A DNA stretch of 64,000 nucleotides from Gracilariopsis chorda (GCA_003194525.1 NBIV01000131.1:62001-126000); one strand, 5' to 3'; counted from the stretch's first letter, positions 1-11,116 are shown. The notes: generated from the letters alone by a model not told the origin. Program-made: numbers and translations.

Positions 1-141
1 ATGATCGCTCATACGGACTATTAAGGTTATAGAGGGCAGCAAACTACATTCAGGACTCTTAAGCAGCACTAATTCTGGAACACCCTTGCAGATGACGTAC
101 AGGCATTTATAAAATCCTACATAAATTAAATCTCTAAATTA

Positions 142-1312
142 GGTGGCGAAAAGGTTCCCAGGCCTTTTGGTCCCGCGCTGCACGGAACAAAGCCAAACGA
201 TCTCCTCCAATTCGACTATATCGACATAGAACGAAGCCATGGGGGTGCGAAGTATATTCTAATGTTGCGCGACGACCATTCAGACTACAAATGGTTCCTC
301 GCAACGACAGGGACAACTGCCGAAAATGCCGCAATGGCAATCATTGACTGGGCGACAGCTTTTGGGGTTCCTCATGGCCTCATTTCCGACGGGCCTAGAC
401 ACTTTAGAAACGGAACCCTCCGTCGGGTATGCAAAGGGCTTCGCGTACCGCCTCATTTTACGCTCCCGTACATCCTTTCCAGTACCAGGGCTGTTGACAG
501 ACTTGGCAAAGAAGTTGGTCGTACATTCTGAGCGCTCGTGTCTCAAATTCAAACGGAATTCAAGAAATGGCCTGATCTTCTACTGATCTTCCAGAGCATT
601 TTAAACAACGCCCCCTCTCCCAACCGTCGCAACATCGCTCCGCTGACCGTATTCACAGGCATGGAGCCGTCTCCAACAATTGAGAACCAGTACTCTGGCA
701 CCCGTTAAGATCAATGACGCACAGTTGGAGCGTTCCTTCAACGTCAAGAGTCTGAAAGAAAGAGTTGCTGAACTACATCCGCTGGTGCAAAAAAGCCGTC
801 GCAAACAATTGTGCTTTGTCTCGTGCTCGAGCTTCGAAAGGGTAGCTCCCTAATTTCTCACGCGGTGATTTTGTTCTAGTTGCAGGAAACGAATTCCACT
901 CGGGTGAAAAGCTAGCTCTTTGCCGGCGGAGACCACGAAGGATTACCAAAGCCCTCTCAGATTATGTTTGTCAGGTAAAAGACCTTCAAAATGGTTTACT
1001 AGATGAAATTCATTACAGCCGACTGAATGTCTACTACTACCGGTCTCTCGACCAGGAAACAATTATTAGTCATGTTCATACTTCCGAAACCAGGATGCCA
1101 CTGTCACGTCTTTTAAAACTGGATGATACTGAGAAGGGAATGCATGTTTCAGTACGATGGAAAGGCTTAGATAATAGTGAAGCCTCCCTGGAACCTTTGG
1201 TGCAAATCTACTCTGATTATCCAGAGATGTTGCTACGGCTGCTTGACAGAAATTCTACTTCTACTTCACTCGCGAAAAGGGCAAAGAAAGAGCTCTCTCG
1301 TTGAAGAAGGGG
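142..1312 (+). mobile_element. Decayed Ty3/gypsy retrotransposon, integrase to chromodomain
   Basis: Conceptual translation in broken frames shows a retroviral-type integrase core. An Asp-containing stretch (DYIDIE) lies near 215 and a second Asp motif (LISDGPRHF) near 390. The region expected to hold the third acidic residue is eroded (near 480-510). Further down, 1100-1240 reads as a chromodomain-like tail (VRWKGL...SLEPL), typical of chromovirus integrases. In-frame stops occur near 529 and 706, and frames shift repeatedly, so this is a dead copy. Reverse transcriptase and gag would lie beyond the left edge or are lost. A polypurine tract at 1303-1314 and a likely LTR follow directly. The Ty3 assignment is good; the clade is a guess. 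Confidence 0.75.
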
Positions 1313-1314
1313 AG

Positions 1315-1560
1315 TGTAGTGGGTGGCAAGCATACTAAGGGTAGCTACGCCACCCAACGGTTCAATTGTGAACTAACCTTGCCACACATCGTTGGACATG
1401 CAAGCCAACTCACGTCCGCTTAGAGATTGTTTACAAATAGGGAAACACTTGGGTAGTAAATAAATTAGAGATACACCACCACCAAGTAAAACAGAGGCAT
1501 CGAACTATGAAACCTCGACTTCACGCACAACCCCGCACCTTTTTACCGTGAAAGCGCACA
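1315..1560 (+). repeat. Probable 3' LTR of the Ty3/gypsy remnant
   Basis: The purine run at 1303-1314 (GAAGAAGGGGAG) is placed as a polypurine tract and is followed at once by TGTAGTGGGTGG, a standard LTR start. I set the end at ...GCGCACA because it finishes in CA, but there is no second LTR in the window to confirm it. No target duplication can be checked. Confidence 0.45.
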
Positions 1561-3073
1561 ATTGCGATGTGTCGCAGAGCCTAACCGTCTAGTGTTCATG
1601 CAGTAGCCGTAGCACAGGTTGGGTGGATCGCCAGCGGTGGGGCAGTCAAAACCCGAGCCCAAAGCGATAGATTTGAGCTGCCCGGCGTGCGTGAGTCTCA
1701 AAGCTCGGACAGTATCAAAATGCGGCGTGCTTGAGCAGCGTTGTCAGTGAGCCTCATCTGCCTTGAAGACCATCAGCCGCCAGCCATCAAACTATCTACT
1801 TTCATTAATAGAAACCACTGAAAATCATTTTGTTTTCATGGAGCCAGCCAAATCCGCATGTAAAATTTTGTGTTTTTCGTAGCTTTCGAACATTTCTGCA
1901 AACATTTTGCATGAGCAGTAAAACGTCTTGAACAATCAAGCCGTTTGATAAACACCTCTGTAAGAGCACAATTTATTTTGCACTGGCGTATCAACGCAGA
2001 GCCGGCGCCATCCAACGGCTTAAACCAATCGCGTACTCTGTATCGTGTGATACTGCACCTTTGTAAAGCTTCTAGTTTGGCATTTCAGCTCAACCACTCT
2101 TTCCTGCAGGCAAGGATCAGACTTCACAAGTGCAGGAAAGAGTGGTGAGGCCAAAGGAAATAGGGACCTTTGTTGTACTGTAAGATTTGTTCTTAAATTC
2201 TCGCTATGCAAGTATGTTTCTCTTTTAGTATTTTGACATTTACTGCATTATACCGAGATGTGGGAATCAAAAGCCATACAAATAGAAAATTGTTTCAAAA
2301 ATCAACGGAGGGAGTGGTACGACCTTGAAGCGCGTACTCCAGAACAAAACGGCCCATAGCCTTGATCAAGGAACCGATGAACAACCCAAGGCCACGTTGA
2401 TGAAGTTGTGAACACCATGTGGAGCAGTCGTTGAGAAAAATATGCGTTGGAAGTTGTAGGTATGGTACGGAGTGATTGTATAGTTGTACACAAGTTGTAG
2501 TTAGTGGCTGCATCTTTGAGCGTGTGAGTAGAATGATGGCACACACAGCTCACTTTGCGTTTGGATGGACGGCGGACCAGTGAAATTTGTTAACGACAGC
2601 TATTGTTGTTGTCGACGGTGAGATGGTACAAATATCTGCAGCTGTCTTTCCTCTACAATGACTGTACCGCGGGGTACTCATTCAACTTGGGAACCGTTTT
2701 TAATTGTGAGAGGAAGTGAATCGTCTCAGGTAGAAGAGGGCCAAGAGTATTGAAGAAAACTTGTATCCCAGGTTTGATGGATCACTCCGTGTACGCTTAG
2801 ATTCGTAGCATCACACAACGATTGTTGGTTGGCAGGGACTGTCGCCTTGACCAACAGCACACAGAGACATTTCTTTGCAATTAGTCACGTAAAGTTGTCA
2901 CGAAGTAAGTTATGTTCGGCATAAGCTTCAACGTACGCTGCTGTGAATACGAATATCGAATGCGCAGTGATAGACAGTGTACAGAGACAATTCAATCTTA
3001 CATGTGTCGAGAAAAAGAGCTTTCAAAAGGACATGGGTACATGGGCGAAGTTGAAAAGGCGCGACAGATCATA
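1561..3073. other. Intergenic, no gene recognised
   Basis: Only short open frames under 85 codons on both strands, with no recognisable domain. Composition is unremarkable and AT-leaning around 1800-1930. Confidence 0.5.
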
Positions 3074-3148
3074 ACAATGAGAGAGAGCCCTATGTGATAT
3101 CACCTACAAACTTTGTAGGTGATATCACATAGGGCTCTCTCTCATTGT
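3074..3148. repeat. Perfect palindrome, 37-bp arms, 1-nt centre
   Basis: The left arm 3074-3110 and the right arm 3112-3148 are exact reverse complements around a single C at 3111. The arms begin ACAATGAGAGAG. It lies about 210 bp upstream of the Tudor-like gene. It would form a near-continuous hairpin or cruciform. It could be a foldback transposon relic, a structured promoter element or an assembly-sensitive site. Confidence 0.9.
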
Positions 3149-3359
3149 AGTACAAAGGTGAATGGGGTAGAGGGCTACACGTAGCCTCAATTTGGTTCTT
3201 CTCCCCAGATTGGGAAGAAAGGTGCGATTAATTTAAAGCAGATCCGTTTTTTGAAAAGAGGCGCCACTCGGAAGCCCGGCGGACGGAAAGATTTCAGTTG
3301 GAAGGAGATCGCTGATCGCGCCTGTCCGCCACCCTCAAGCTTTCGCAAAGCGCACCGCG

Positions 3360-5558
3360 ATGGCGCCCATCCGTGTGCCCGAAGTGAACACGCGCATCGA
3401 CGTATACTGGCCCCTCGACCGTCGCTTCTACAGTGGCGTGGTTAGTGCCCATCTCTCCGACAACCGCGTTCGCATCTCCTACGACGACGGCGACACAGAG
3501 ATACTCGACCTGTCCAAGGAACGATGGAAACTTGCCTCTCGCAAACGCACCCGTTCCGTTTCACGTACGCGATCACCTGGCCCCTCACGCCCCCCCTCTT
3601 CCTCCGCAGAACGGCAAAAGCCGCAGCCGCAGCCGCAGCCGCAGCCGCAGCCGCAGCCGCAGCCGCAGCCGCAGCCGCAGCCGCAGCCGCAGCCGCAGCC
3701 ACAGCCGCAGCCGCAGCCGCAGCCGAAGCCGCAGCCGCAGCCGCAGCCGAAGCCGCAGCAACGGCAGCATCAACAACAACAACAAGTACTACCCGAGCCC
3801 CCCATACAACCAACCAGTGAGGGGAACAACTCTGGCGTCGTAGAGAAGCCTCGCCTTACTCCCTCGACGCACCAATCCAACGCCGCCGCAACTCCCGCTA
3901 CCTCCGGCTCGCAATCCTCCCCGCCGAAGCGGAAGCGTCGCGCCGTGGCGAGGAAATGCGTCTCCAATCCCGCCCGCTCGACGAAGACCACAAAAACCAC
4001 AAAGACGGCGCGACAGACGAGTAATCGCCGCCCCGCCTCCTCTCGCAAGTCATCCGCCATCAGCCCTTCCCCGTCCACACCGCAGCAAGCCCAGCCCTCT
4101 TCACAGCCATCGCAGCTGGCGTCCCAATCGCAGCCGCAGCCGCTCCCGTCGACGTCCCTGTCGACATCGAAACCGTCTTCTTCTTTGCAGCCGAAACCGC
4201 CGAAGCCTTCGTCTTCTCTGCAACCGACACCGCCGAAGCCTTCGTCTTCTCTACAGCCGCCGCCATCGAAATCTTCGTCTTCTCTGCACCCGCCGCCATC
4301 GAAACCTTTGTCTTCTTTGCACCCGCCGTCAAAACCTTTGTCTTCTCTGCAGCCGCCGCCATCGAAAGCTTCGTCATCTTTACAGCCGCCGCCATCGAAA
4401 GCTTCGTCATCTTTACAGCCGCCGCCATCGAAAGCTCCATCTTCTTTAGAGCCGCCGCCGTCGAAGCCTTCGTCTTCTTTGCAACAACCGTTGTTGCCGC
4501 AGTCATCATCCAAAGAGCGGCACCCGTCGCTGCAAGCACTGCCATCAAAGCAACTTCAGAAATCGTTACAGGCGACTCCTCCTGTACACCAACAGCAGTC
4601 GTTATCTCGGCTTCCGCCATCAAATCACCAGCAGCCGTCCTTGAAGCCATCGCCGTTCAAGCAGCAGAAGCCTTTGTTCAAACCGACACCGCCCAGGCAA
4701 CAACAGCCGCTGTCGACGCCGCAAAATTCCAACCAGCAGACTACAACTTTGGGGCCGTCACCGTCGTTCAAGCCACAATCGCAGTCTTTGCCATCGAAGC
4801 AGCAGCCACCGCAGCCGCAGCAGCCCTCTCCGCGTCCGTCAAAACCGCAAAAACAGAAACCGAAGCCCGTTTTGTCGAACCGGCCCCAACTGCAGTTATC
4901 CCAAAAGCGCAGGCAGCAACCGCAGCCTTCACAGCAAGTACCACAGCCCCCAGTCGCTGTCGGGCAGCCCGTACGTGGAAACAGGCTTCTCTCCACCCCC
5001 GCTCCTACCTCGAGAGTTGACACACATGACATCTCCCTAGCCACAGCTCAACAGGCCGTCAACATGCCCCCAATTAATCCATCTCCATCGGCACCGACGT
5101 CCCACGCCCTCTCCCCGCAGTCCCAACTCCTCGTCAATCAAATCCGTCAAGCCGTCGTTCAGCACCTTACAACAGAACACAACAACTTATCGCGCTCGTT
5201 CTTTAATCAATTGGACAAATACATCAACGAAGCCAAGTCCGATTTCACTACCGTAACGGCCATGGTATCTCACCTGCAAGATAGAATGCTTCGCACCGAA
5301 CGCCGATTGGAGTCTATTTCGGAAAAAGCGAAGACAGTCACAGAAGAAACGAAGGATATATCCCCGCGTTTTGAAAGCCTACTTAATCAAGCTTCCGATA
5401 GAGTCCGTAGACAACTTTCGGCGAGAACGGCAACTACTTTGCATGAAGTGAAGCAACTCGGTAATGTTCTTCATCAGAACGCTGCTCAGCTCGTTTCGAG
5501 ACTTGAATCATTACAACCTCCAACTAATACCATGCATCCGCAACAACGCCGTTCATGA
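3360..5558 (+). CDS. Tudor-like N-terminus, Pro/Gln-rich, coiled-coil C-terminus protein
   Basis: 732 aa from an ATG at 3360. Residues about 5-60 (RIDVYWPLDRRFYSG then YDDGD...LDL..ERW) match the Tudor/PWWP-like pattern, which reads methylated Lys/Arg or DNA in chromatin proteins. A (PQ)n tract of about 30 dipeptides (residues about 87-130) follows. After it come basic KRKRR-type stretches that look like nuclear localisation signals, and then a Ser/Pro minisatellite (about 270-390). The last 170 residues are helical with heptad-like spacing (near 605-720) and could oligomerise. I infer a nuclear chromatin-associated scaffold. No catalytic motif is seen. The low-complexity middle makes most of the length and should vary between strains. 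Confidence 0.7.
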   Translation: MAPIRVPEVNTRIDVYWPLDRRFYSGVVSAHLSDNRVRISYDDGDTEILDLSKERWKLASRKRTRSVSRTRSPGPSRPPSSSAERQKPQPQPQPQPQPQPQPQPQPQPQPQPQPQPQPQPQPKPQPQPQPKPQQRQHQQQQQVLPEPPIQPTSEGNNSGVVEKPRLTPSTHQSNAAATPATSGSQSSPPKRKRRAVARKCVSNPARSTKTTKTTKTARQTSNRRPASSRKSSAISPSPSTPQQAQPSSQPSQLASQSQPQPLPSTSLSTSKPSSSLQPKPPKPSSSLQPTPPKPSSSLQPPPSKSSSSLHPPPSKPLSSLHPPSKPLSSLQPPPSKASSSLQPPPSKASSSLQPPPSKAPSSLEPPPSKPSSSLQQPLLPQSSSKERHPSLQALPSKQLQKSLQATPPVHQQQSLSRLPPSNHQQPSLKPSPFKQQKPLFKPTPPRQQQPLSTPQNSNQQTTTLGPSPSFKPQSQSLPSKQQPPQPQQPSPRPSKPQKQKPKPVLSNRPQLQLSQKRRQQPQPSQQVPQPPVAVGQPVRGNRLLSTPAPTSRVDTHDISLATAQQAVNMPPINPSPSAPTSHALSPQSQLLVNQIRQAVVQHLTTEHNNLSRSFFNQLDKYINEAKSDFTTVTAMVSHLQDRMLRTERRLESISEKAKTVTEETKDISPRFESLLNQASDRVRRQLSARTATTLHEVKQLGNVLHQNAAQLVSRLESLQPPTNTMHPQQRRS
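3619..3765 (+). repeat. (CCGCAG)n hexanucleotide microsatellite coding Pro-Gln
   Basis: About two dozen copies of CCGCAG with a few ACA and AAG variants, in frame inside the Tudor-like gene. The other five frames are also open through it, giving spurious poly-Ala, poly-Arg-Ser and poly-Leu-Arg frames. Confidence 0.9.
4165..4485 (+). repeat. In-frame Ser/Pro minisatellite (about 36-39 bp units)
   Basis: Imperfect tandem units encode PPPSKxSSSLQ-type peptides, about nine copies. It is part of the Tudor-like protein's disordered middle. Confidence 0.8.
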
Positions 5559-7535
5559 CTCATCCATCACATCTTCTACGCAAGTGTAAGGACTCCACGA
5601 TAACGATCGCATACGAACTGTGGTTTTGTGCTTCGAGTCAGCACTTCCCCTCTTCATCTCCAAATCTCTCACCACACTTTTGCTCCACTCCATCCTGCCG
5701 AACAAGTATTCCAGATTTATCTATACTTTGTTCATTACTTGTTTGCTTCCGATATCCACCTAACTACAGGACAAAGGGTTACCTCCTCTCTAAGCCCATG
5801 GTATTCTGTGGCCAATTCATCTGCGTTCCATTCATCTGCGTCCTATTCATCTGCGTCCCATTGACAGCATATCAAGTAATCAAACACTCATGCAGTTTCA
5901 ACTAGAAGTATAAGATTACTAGTAAATCCACAGACGCCCGAACACCGATTCTGACGCTCGGGCACATCTTTTATTTCCGAGGCATGAATAAACCGAAGCT
6001 CCTTTGCGTTCACAAAGAGGGCTAGCAAGTAAATCGTCAATACGACCTCTTATGAAGGTCGGATCTCGATCCTCCATCACAATGAATTCCTTCGATTCTA
6101 CCGTGTATGGTAACTTTCGAGCTCTATCCACGTACACATTAGAAACGCCACTCATGAAACTAGTGCCAACACCAACCATGCTCCTGGAACAAAGACAGAA
6201 TCCTAAAAGCCCATTACGAACACAAACTGTTGATCTTTTTGTGATGAGGGTGTAAAAAGGGTTCCAAGTCTCGGCGAGATGTCTTTCCGTCTGCAAGGGA
6301 AAGACAAGGACAAGGCGTTACAGCAGTAGTGAAGAAATGACCGAATAGGGTGTTGGGATTGTTGAGGACAGATAAGTTCTTTGAAAAGAACTCCTACCAT
6401 GGCTCCAGAATTAGTGCCGTGCGGCCGTAGACATACATCCATACATAAACACAGAACAGTAGCCCTGCCTGTCTCACCTTGTTGTGCTAAGTATGCCTAA
6501 TAATTTCCCTACACTGTCGAAATGATAAAAAAGACCCTGAAACCAGAGTTTCTGCAACTTGTTTCATCTTCAAAGAACTGGTTAGAACTTCTACGGAGCT
6601 TCTGTCTTGTTGTAGTAAGGGATTGCATCGAAACAAACCAGTTACCACCCGTTTTGTAGAGAAATGGAACAAGGAGCCGTTCCTACTGAATGGAATAATG
6701 CATTCTTCCTTAGGTCATAGTACGCCGGCCTTCGTTCCTGCTAAGGCGATAGACTAAATTCGCGAGTTAAGTACCGAAGGGTAATACAACTTCGACAGCA
6801 AACTTCCAAAAAGGCCAACAACGGTTGTTCGTAGCTCTACTTTTTATTGTTCTTGAAGTGTGGGAGGAGGTCAATTGAGGGCAGCCATATGTTCGTCGCG
6901 CAGCTCAAAAAATAATGAGCTGTTGAGACCAATAACGTTTGGTGTGGATAAGTGCACCGTATTGGCCCCATACCTCACAGTGCCTGCCCCAGGAAGTTAT
7001 ATTCTGAACCATACAAAGAAGCGTTCTCTTGTCAAACGGACTAAAGAGAGTCTCCGAATAAAAACCAACTACTCTTCTGCATGATAACCACGAACAGCTT
7101 GGTTACTGCTTCATCAAGAGACACACTCTTCTTCCAGTAACACCAATCTAAGTCTCTGTCACCTAGATATAGCCAATGACCACTGCTCACGCTCACCTTG
7201 CAGCGGCAGTTTTACGCTAAATATCTTAGCAAATACCTTATAACGTAGCACATCAGCGTTAAACTTTTGCAGGAAAAGCGGATTGAGTGTCGCTTTCGTT
7301 CCTTCTCTCTCTCTCTCACGGCTGCAATAGTTTAATTTCTTCATAGCGCAGAGCGCTTCAAACAAAAATAGCGCTCTCTCGGGAGGAAAACCAGCACTCC
7401 TGCAGGCCATTTTCGCGTGATATCATTAACTTTAAGTCCGCGTCGTTCGCGCATACGCGGCTAGCATATTCTGCGAGATCCACCCCTCAAAGGGCATCGG
7501 AGAACAGAATGGTCAACGTAATTCAATACGTCAGG
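5559..7535. other. Intergenic with transposon debris, no host gene recognised
   Basis: Short frames only. 6370-6460 resembles the 3' tail of the non-LTR element seen at 10050-10140 (CTACCATGG-like core, GAATT, then an ACA-rich tail). 7139-7235 matches a second copy at 8109-8205. Nothing else is recognised. Confidence 0.5.
7139..7235. repeat. Dispersed repeat copy A
   Basis: Shares ACCAATCT, TAGCC.ATGAC and CTCACCTTGCAGC blocks in the same order with 8109-8205. The copies are diverged, so the duplication is old. The element type is unknown. Confidence 0.55.
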
Positions 7536-7930
7536 TCAACATCTGCAAACTAGTCTTCGCTTCGATAAGTATGATCCCAAAGGATGTAGACATTGCGTAT
7601 GTCCAACAGCCAGTTTTGGTAGACCAACTTCTGCTTCTCTCAGCGAAATGACCTTTTCCAGCCCATCAGGGATACATTGAATTATACGCAAACATCGCTG
7701 GTTCTTTGTAACTCGTCTCTTAACATCTGCGTAATCCATTCTAATAGCGATCTGATTTTCAAACGGTAAATCTAAAGCTTCTCTGGCCAAGTTGTCTACC
7801 AGATCGTTTCGATGTAACCCAAAATGCCTTGCGACCCAAATCAGATCTACATCATAAACTTTACTAATCTCGTAGAACAGCTTGGAAACCTGCGGCACAA
7901 AAATGACTGATTACGCAGAGCCCTTCTCAC
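7536..7930 (-). pseudogene. Non-LTR retrotransposon RNase H / C-terminal remnant
   Basis: The minus-strand frame reads IWVARHFGLHRNDLVDNLA, the usual end of a retroelement RNase H domain (normally WVPGHxGxxxNExAD). It continues with a conserved tail (L..GHTQCLHPLGSYL) found after RNase H in non-LTR elements. The key His is retained and the acidic position is Asp. Upstream reverse transcriptase is absent, so this is a fragment. It is a different, more diverged copy than 9276-10074. Confidence 0.6.
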
Positions 7931-8108
7931 ATTCTCTATTACGCTTTGTGAGTCAGATACAAGTCTTCCTTTTTTTTTTTATGGGCACACATTACCTGAT
8001 TACGGCATTGTGGTAGAATCTAACTCTACAAGGGAGCTTTTCTTCGTCTAGCATGCTAAACTCTATGTACATAAAGCTCCTCGGAAAGAAAGATTTTCTC
8101 TGTCCCGT

Positions 8109-8205
8109 AGTACCAATCTCTATTCATGTCCCCGGAATGTAGCCGATGACTGCTGCTTGCTCTCACCTTGCAGCAGCCGTGTTGCGCTCACTAGCTACTA
8201 TCTCG
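8109..8205. repeat. Dispersed repeat copy B
   Basis: Partner of 7139-7235, about 970 bp away in the same orientation. Shared blocks include CTCACCTTGCAGC. Confidence 0.55.
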
Positions 8206-8299
8206 GAACATGGAAAGATTAGTACCAAGCTTCTACGGGAAGGCCCGAGATTGGATCCATTTCGTTCTGACGCGACTCGCCTTTTCCATTCTTTTCTCT

Positions 8300-9240
8300 G
8301 CTATTCCTTCCCTTTCCACCAGAGGACGTCAGCTAAGGGGCACACCACGACAAGGCGGATTCCAATGTGCCTCGTTTTCGTCGTCTAGAAGCACTAATGA
8401 CGTTCTATCCACCCTTTCCTCTTTACCCTTGGCGATTTCGGGTAGTTGAACCGACCTAACACACGTGCTTTTCTTCAATCCTGGCGCAAGTTCCATAAAA
8501 ACCCTGTAAAACCATTCAGATCCTTGTACGGGCGGGCCTGTTTTCTTCCATTATCCACGCGATGCTGAGATGCTGCGTGAGGTAAGACTGCCGCCTCAGT
8601 TTCCGTAGGAAACTCCTGACCCTTCCGGGAAAACTCAGGGAAAGGCTGGCAAGATCTTCCGGGAAGCGCGTGCGTCGTGCCTACTGTTTCGCACAGCTTA
8701 GCGGGGGCCTTTTCTGGACAGTGCCACCCAGGTCGCTTGGGGCCGTCGGTCTGCCGACTGCCTGGTCGCTTTTAGAGACATCCCAGGTCGACGAAGGCGA
8801 CCAGTCCGCCGATCGCCTGGGCGAGTTTAAGGACATCCCGGGTCATACAAGTCTTATGAAACGTCTCATTTGTTTACGCGGTTCTCCGTTACTTCCTTCT
8901 CCACATCGAGAGGACGCCAGTTAAGATGCACATCAACGCAGAACGGATTGCATGTACCTCGTTTCTGTCGGCGTAGTGTCTGCAAAAAAACCCTGTTAAA
9001 ACAACGTGAGGGTATGTACGGCCAGACCAGATGCCGCTTCCATTTTCATGGCATCATTTTGCAATTGCCTGGAAGCCCTGTGCGTCAAGCACCATTTTAG
9101 TTCCAAAAGAAGGATGAGCGGTGCGGGAAAAGTCAGGGAAAAGGTGGCGGGACCTGCAGGGAGGCTTGTCGCGTTTATTTGTTACTTCATAGAGCATAGC
9201 GGGGCGAGCGTAACGACATCCCGGGTCTCCGGGAACTTAA
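8300..9240. repeat. Diverged tandem duplication, units of about 570 bp
   Basis: Segments at about 8310-8400 and 8890-8980 share GAGGACG.CAG..AAG and the GGATT..ATGT.CCTCGTTT blocks. Segments at 8500-8660 and 8990-9150 share ACCCTGT.AAAAC, GTACGG and GGGAAAA.TCAGGGAAA blocks. Both halves end in GACATCCCGGGTC. Order and spacing agree, so this looks like an old tandem duplication of non-coding sequence. No gene is seen. Confidence 0.55.
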
Positions 9241-9275
9241 CATTCGGATCAGAGAGGTCTCTTTTGTAGACTAAC

Positions 9276-10140
9276 TTGGGCGTCGTCTTCTTTTATTCGG
9301 GTCCTATATGCCGTATGGAAAGGAAGAATCGAACCACAAACAGGAATAGTCCCAGCTGGGATAGGGGTCTGCTCGTACACTGCAGAGCTAGCAGCGTTCC
9401 GGCGAGCCCTACCCGAAGTTGCTGTGAAAGTTTGCTGTGGCTGGAGAGGGCCAATCAGATTTGCTACGGACTCGAAAAGCCTCGTTCAAGGCTTGCAACG
9501 TCCCAACGACGCCAAACACGCCAGCTACAGGACATCTCTGAATGCATGACATTGATAACAAACTATTGCCAATGTCAAATTGTCTGGATACCCGGACACT
9601 GCGGGTTACCACAAAAACGAAGCCGCCGGCGAACTTGCAAAGAAGAGCCTTGGCCTCCCCTTAGCGCAGCAGCTCCGGAAAGAGATCGACTTCCTGGAAG
9701 TGAAACAGAGAACCCGCGTCCGTCTTACTAGCACAGAGCCAGTAAGCGAAGTCCCAGAGACACTATCAAAGGTATTGACTCTAAGGAGGGCGCATACAGC
9801 CCTGTCGCAAATATTTACAGGTCATGTTCCGACGCTACATCCAGTCTCCACTTTTCTCAACAACAGGAAATGTTTCTGCCCGCTCGGATGTAGGCTCAAC
9901 ATACTTAATAGTGTAGACCGTTTCGTTCTTAGGTGCCGCCGAAGAGCGGCATCCCGGCGTCGAGAGCTCCCGCCTCTCCGAGAGAGGCAAGGCTCTGACG
10001 CCGAATCAATAGTAAGGACATGGCCAGAAAAGCTGTTGGTATATCTAGAGAGAGAGGGGTTCTTCTCAATGTAACCCCTACCGTAGTCTTGTAATTAGAG
10101 AACCGAGCTCATATAAACACACATACACACATATGCCTTA
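9276..10140 (+). pseudogene. Non-LTR retrotransposon RNase H remnant with 3' tail
   Basis: With frame changes, 9370-9540 encodes RNase H motifs (YTAELAAF with Glu, then FATDSKSLVQGL with Asp). 9575-9640 gives the VWIPGHCGLP..NEAAGELAKK end, and about 9700-9960 the post-RNase H tail with a Cys-containing segment. The frame closes with LLVYLEREGFF just before a stop near 10074. The tail to about 10140 ends in an ACACA-rich stretch. Reverse transcriptase and endonuclease are missing. The same C-terminus and tail reappear at 31030-31190. Confidence 0.7.
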
Positions 10141-10917
10141 TGACCACAAACGGTTTCAGAACAGGTCTAAGCACAGAAGTTCTCTCTCCTTACTCAATCT
10201 AACAACTTCAATGGCACATGCTTGTCTTTCTGTTCTCATCTGAACCTTTTTAGGGTCCTTTTTCTTAAATTAGTATCCATTGCTGAACCATCTGTCCTAG
10301 ACGTCTTTCTCTGACAGCGGTGGAAGCACAGATCTTCGATAGGGGTGCGTTAACAAGTAATGTTTTATGTCGTTTTCAAATGAAGTTCTGCACCTGCACA
10401 GACTTTCTTCACGGTTAAGATAGTCCTTCATTCGGTGTATCTGGCTGGTATGCAACAGAACCATGTGTTAAAGTTATATCAACGTAGCGCAAAGAAATCT
10501 AAGTCTCCAAACTGTTCAGCACTTCTTGCACAATAGCGTTTGTTCCTTTTTGCTTCGAATGGGCAGTTTAGCCTCTTCGTAACCTATAGGGAGCCGCTCT
10601 CCAGCAGTCCGATTCAGCCACAGTATTGCTAGCAGACCTAACGTTTTCTTTTTGTGCGAGCCCGCAGTTATTCTGTTTGAGTTTTGTTATACAGTCCATT
10701 AAGGTATTGAATGAGAAGCAGGCTGCGCTGCATACGCAAAGCACAAGAACCCCAGTCAACGAGTTTTGGAGGGCCCACTTCTGCACTTCTGTGGTATCCC
10801 GTTCAAAATTTTGGAATTGTTTGTGCAGGGACGCATCCGAATTCTTGACGTGTGCTTCTGCGAATGTCTCCTTTGAAGCTATCAGAACATGGTTCCCAAA
10901 GTGACCTAGATCATAAG
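10141..10917. other. Intergenic, no gene recognised
   Basis: Short frames only. The last 5 bp (ATGTG, 10918-10922) form one half of the copia target duplication. Confidence 0.5.
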
Positions 10918-10922
10918 ATGTG

Positions 10923-11116
10923 TGTGACGACGAACCGATACCCCAGGAACAGCGACGCCGGTGACGAGTGTTCCTGGGTGCTTTATATAGAGCGCTCCCT
11001 AGCTACGTGGCAGTGGTGGACGTGTGTGCGCGTCACCATGAGGGTGGCTGGCAGCCACTGGCTGCGTAACAGCACGCGGTGAGAGTGGAGTCGTACCGTC
11101 TTTGCGCGTCACCACA
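10923..11116 (-). repeat. Copia 3' LTR, full length 194 bp
   Basis: Starts TGTGACGACG and ends CGTCACCACA on the plus strand. It contains a 9-bp inverted repeat CCCAGGAAC/GTTCCTGGG and, read on the minus strand, a TATATAAAG box. The gag-pol stop codon (10999) lies inside it, so the last ~39 residues of the polyprotein are LTR-encoded. Confidence 0.9.

Noticed and set aside
3442..3843. Overlapping poly-Ala, Arg-Ser and Leu-Arg frames on both strands
   Set aside because: All are alternative readings of the CCGCAG hexanucleotide array inside the Tudor-like gene.
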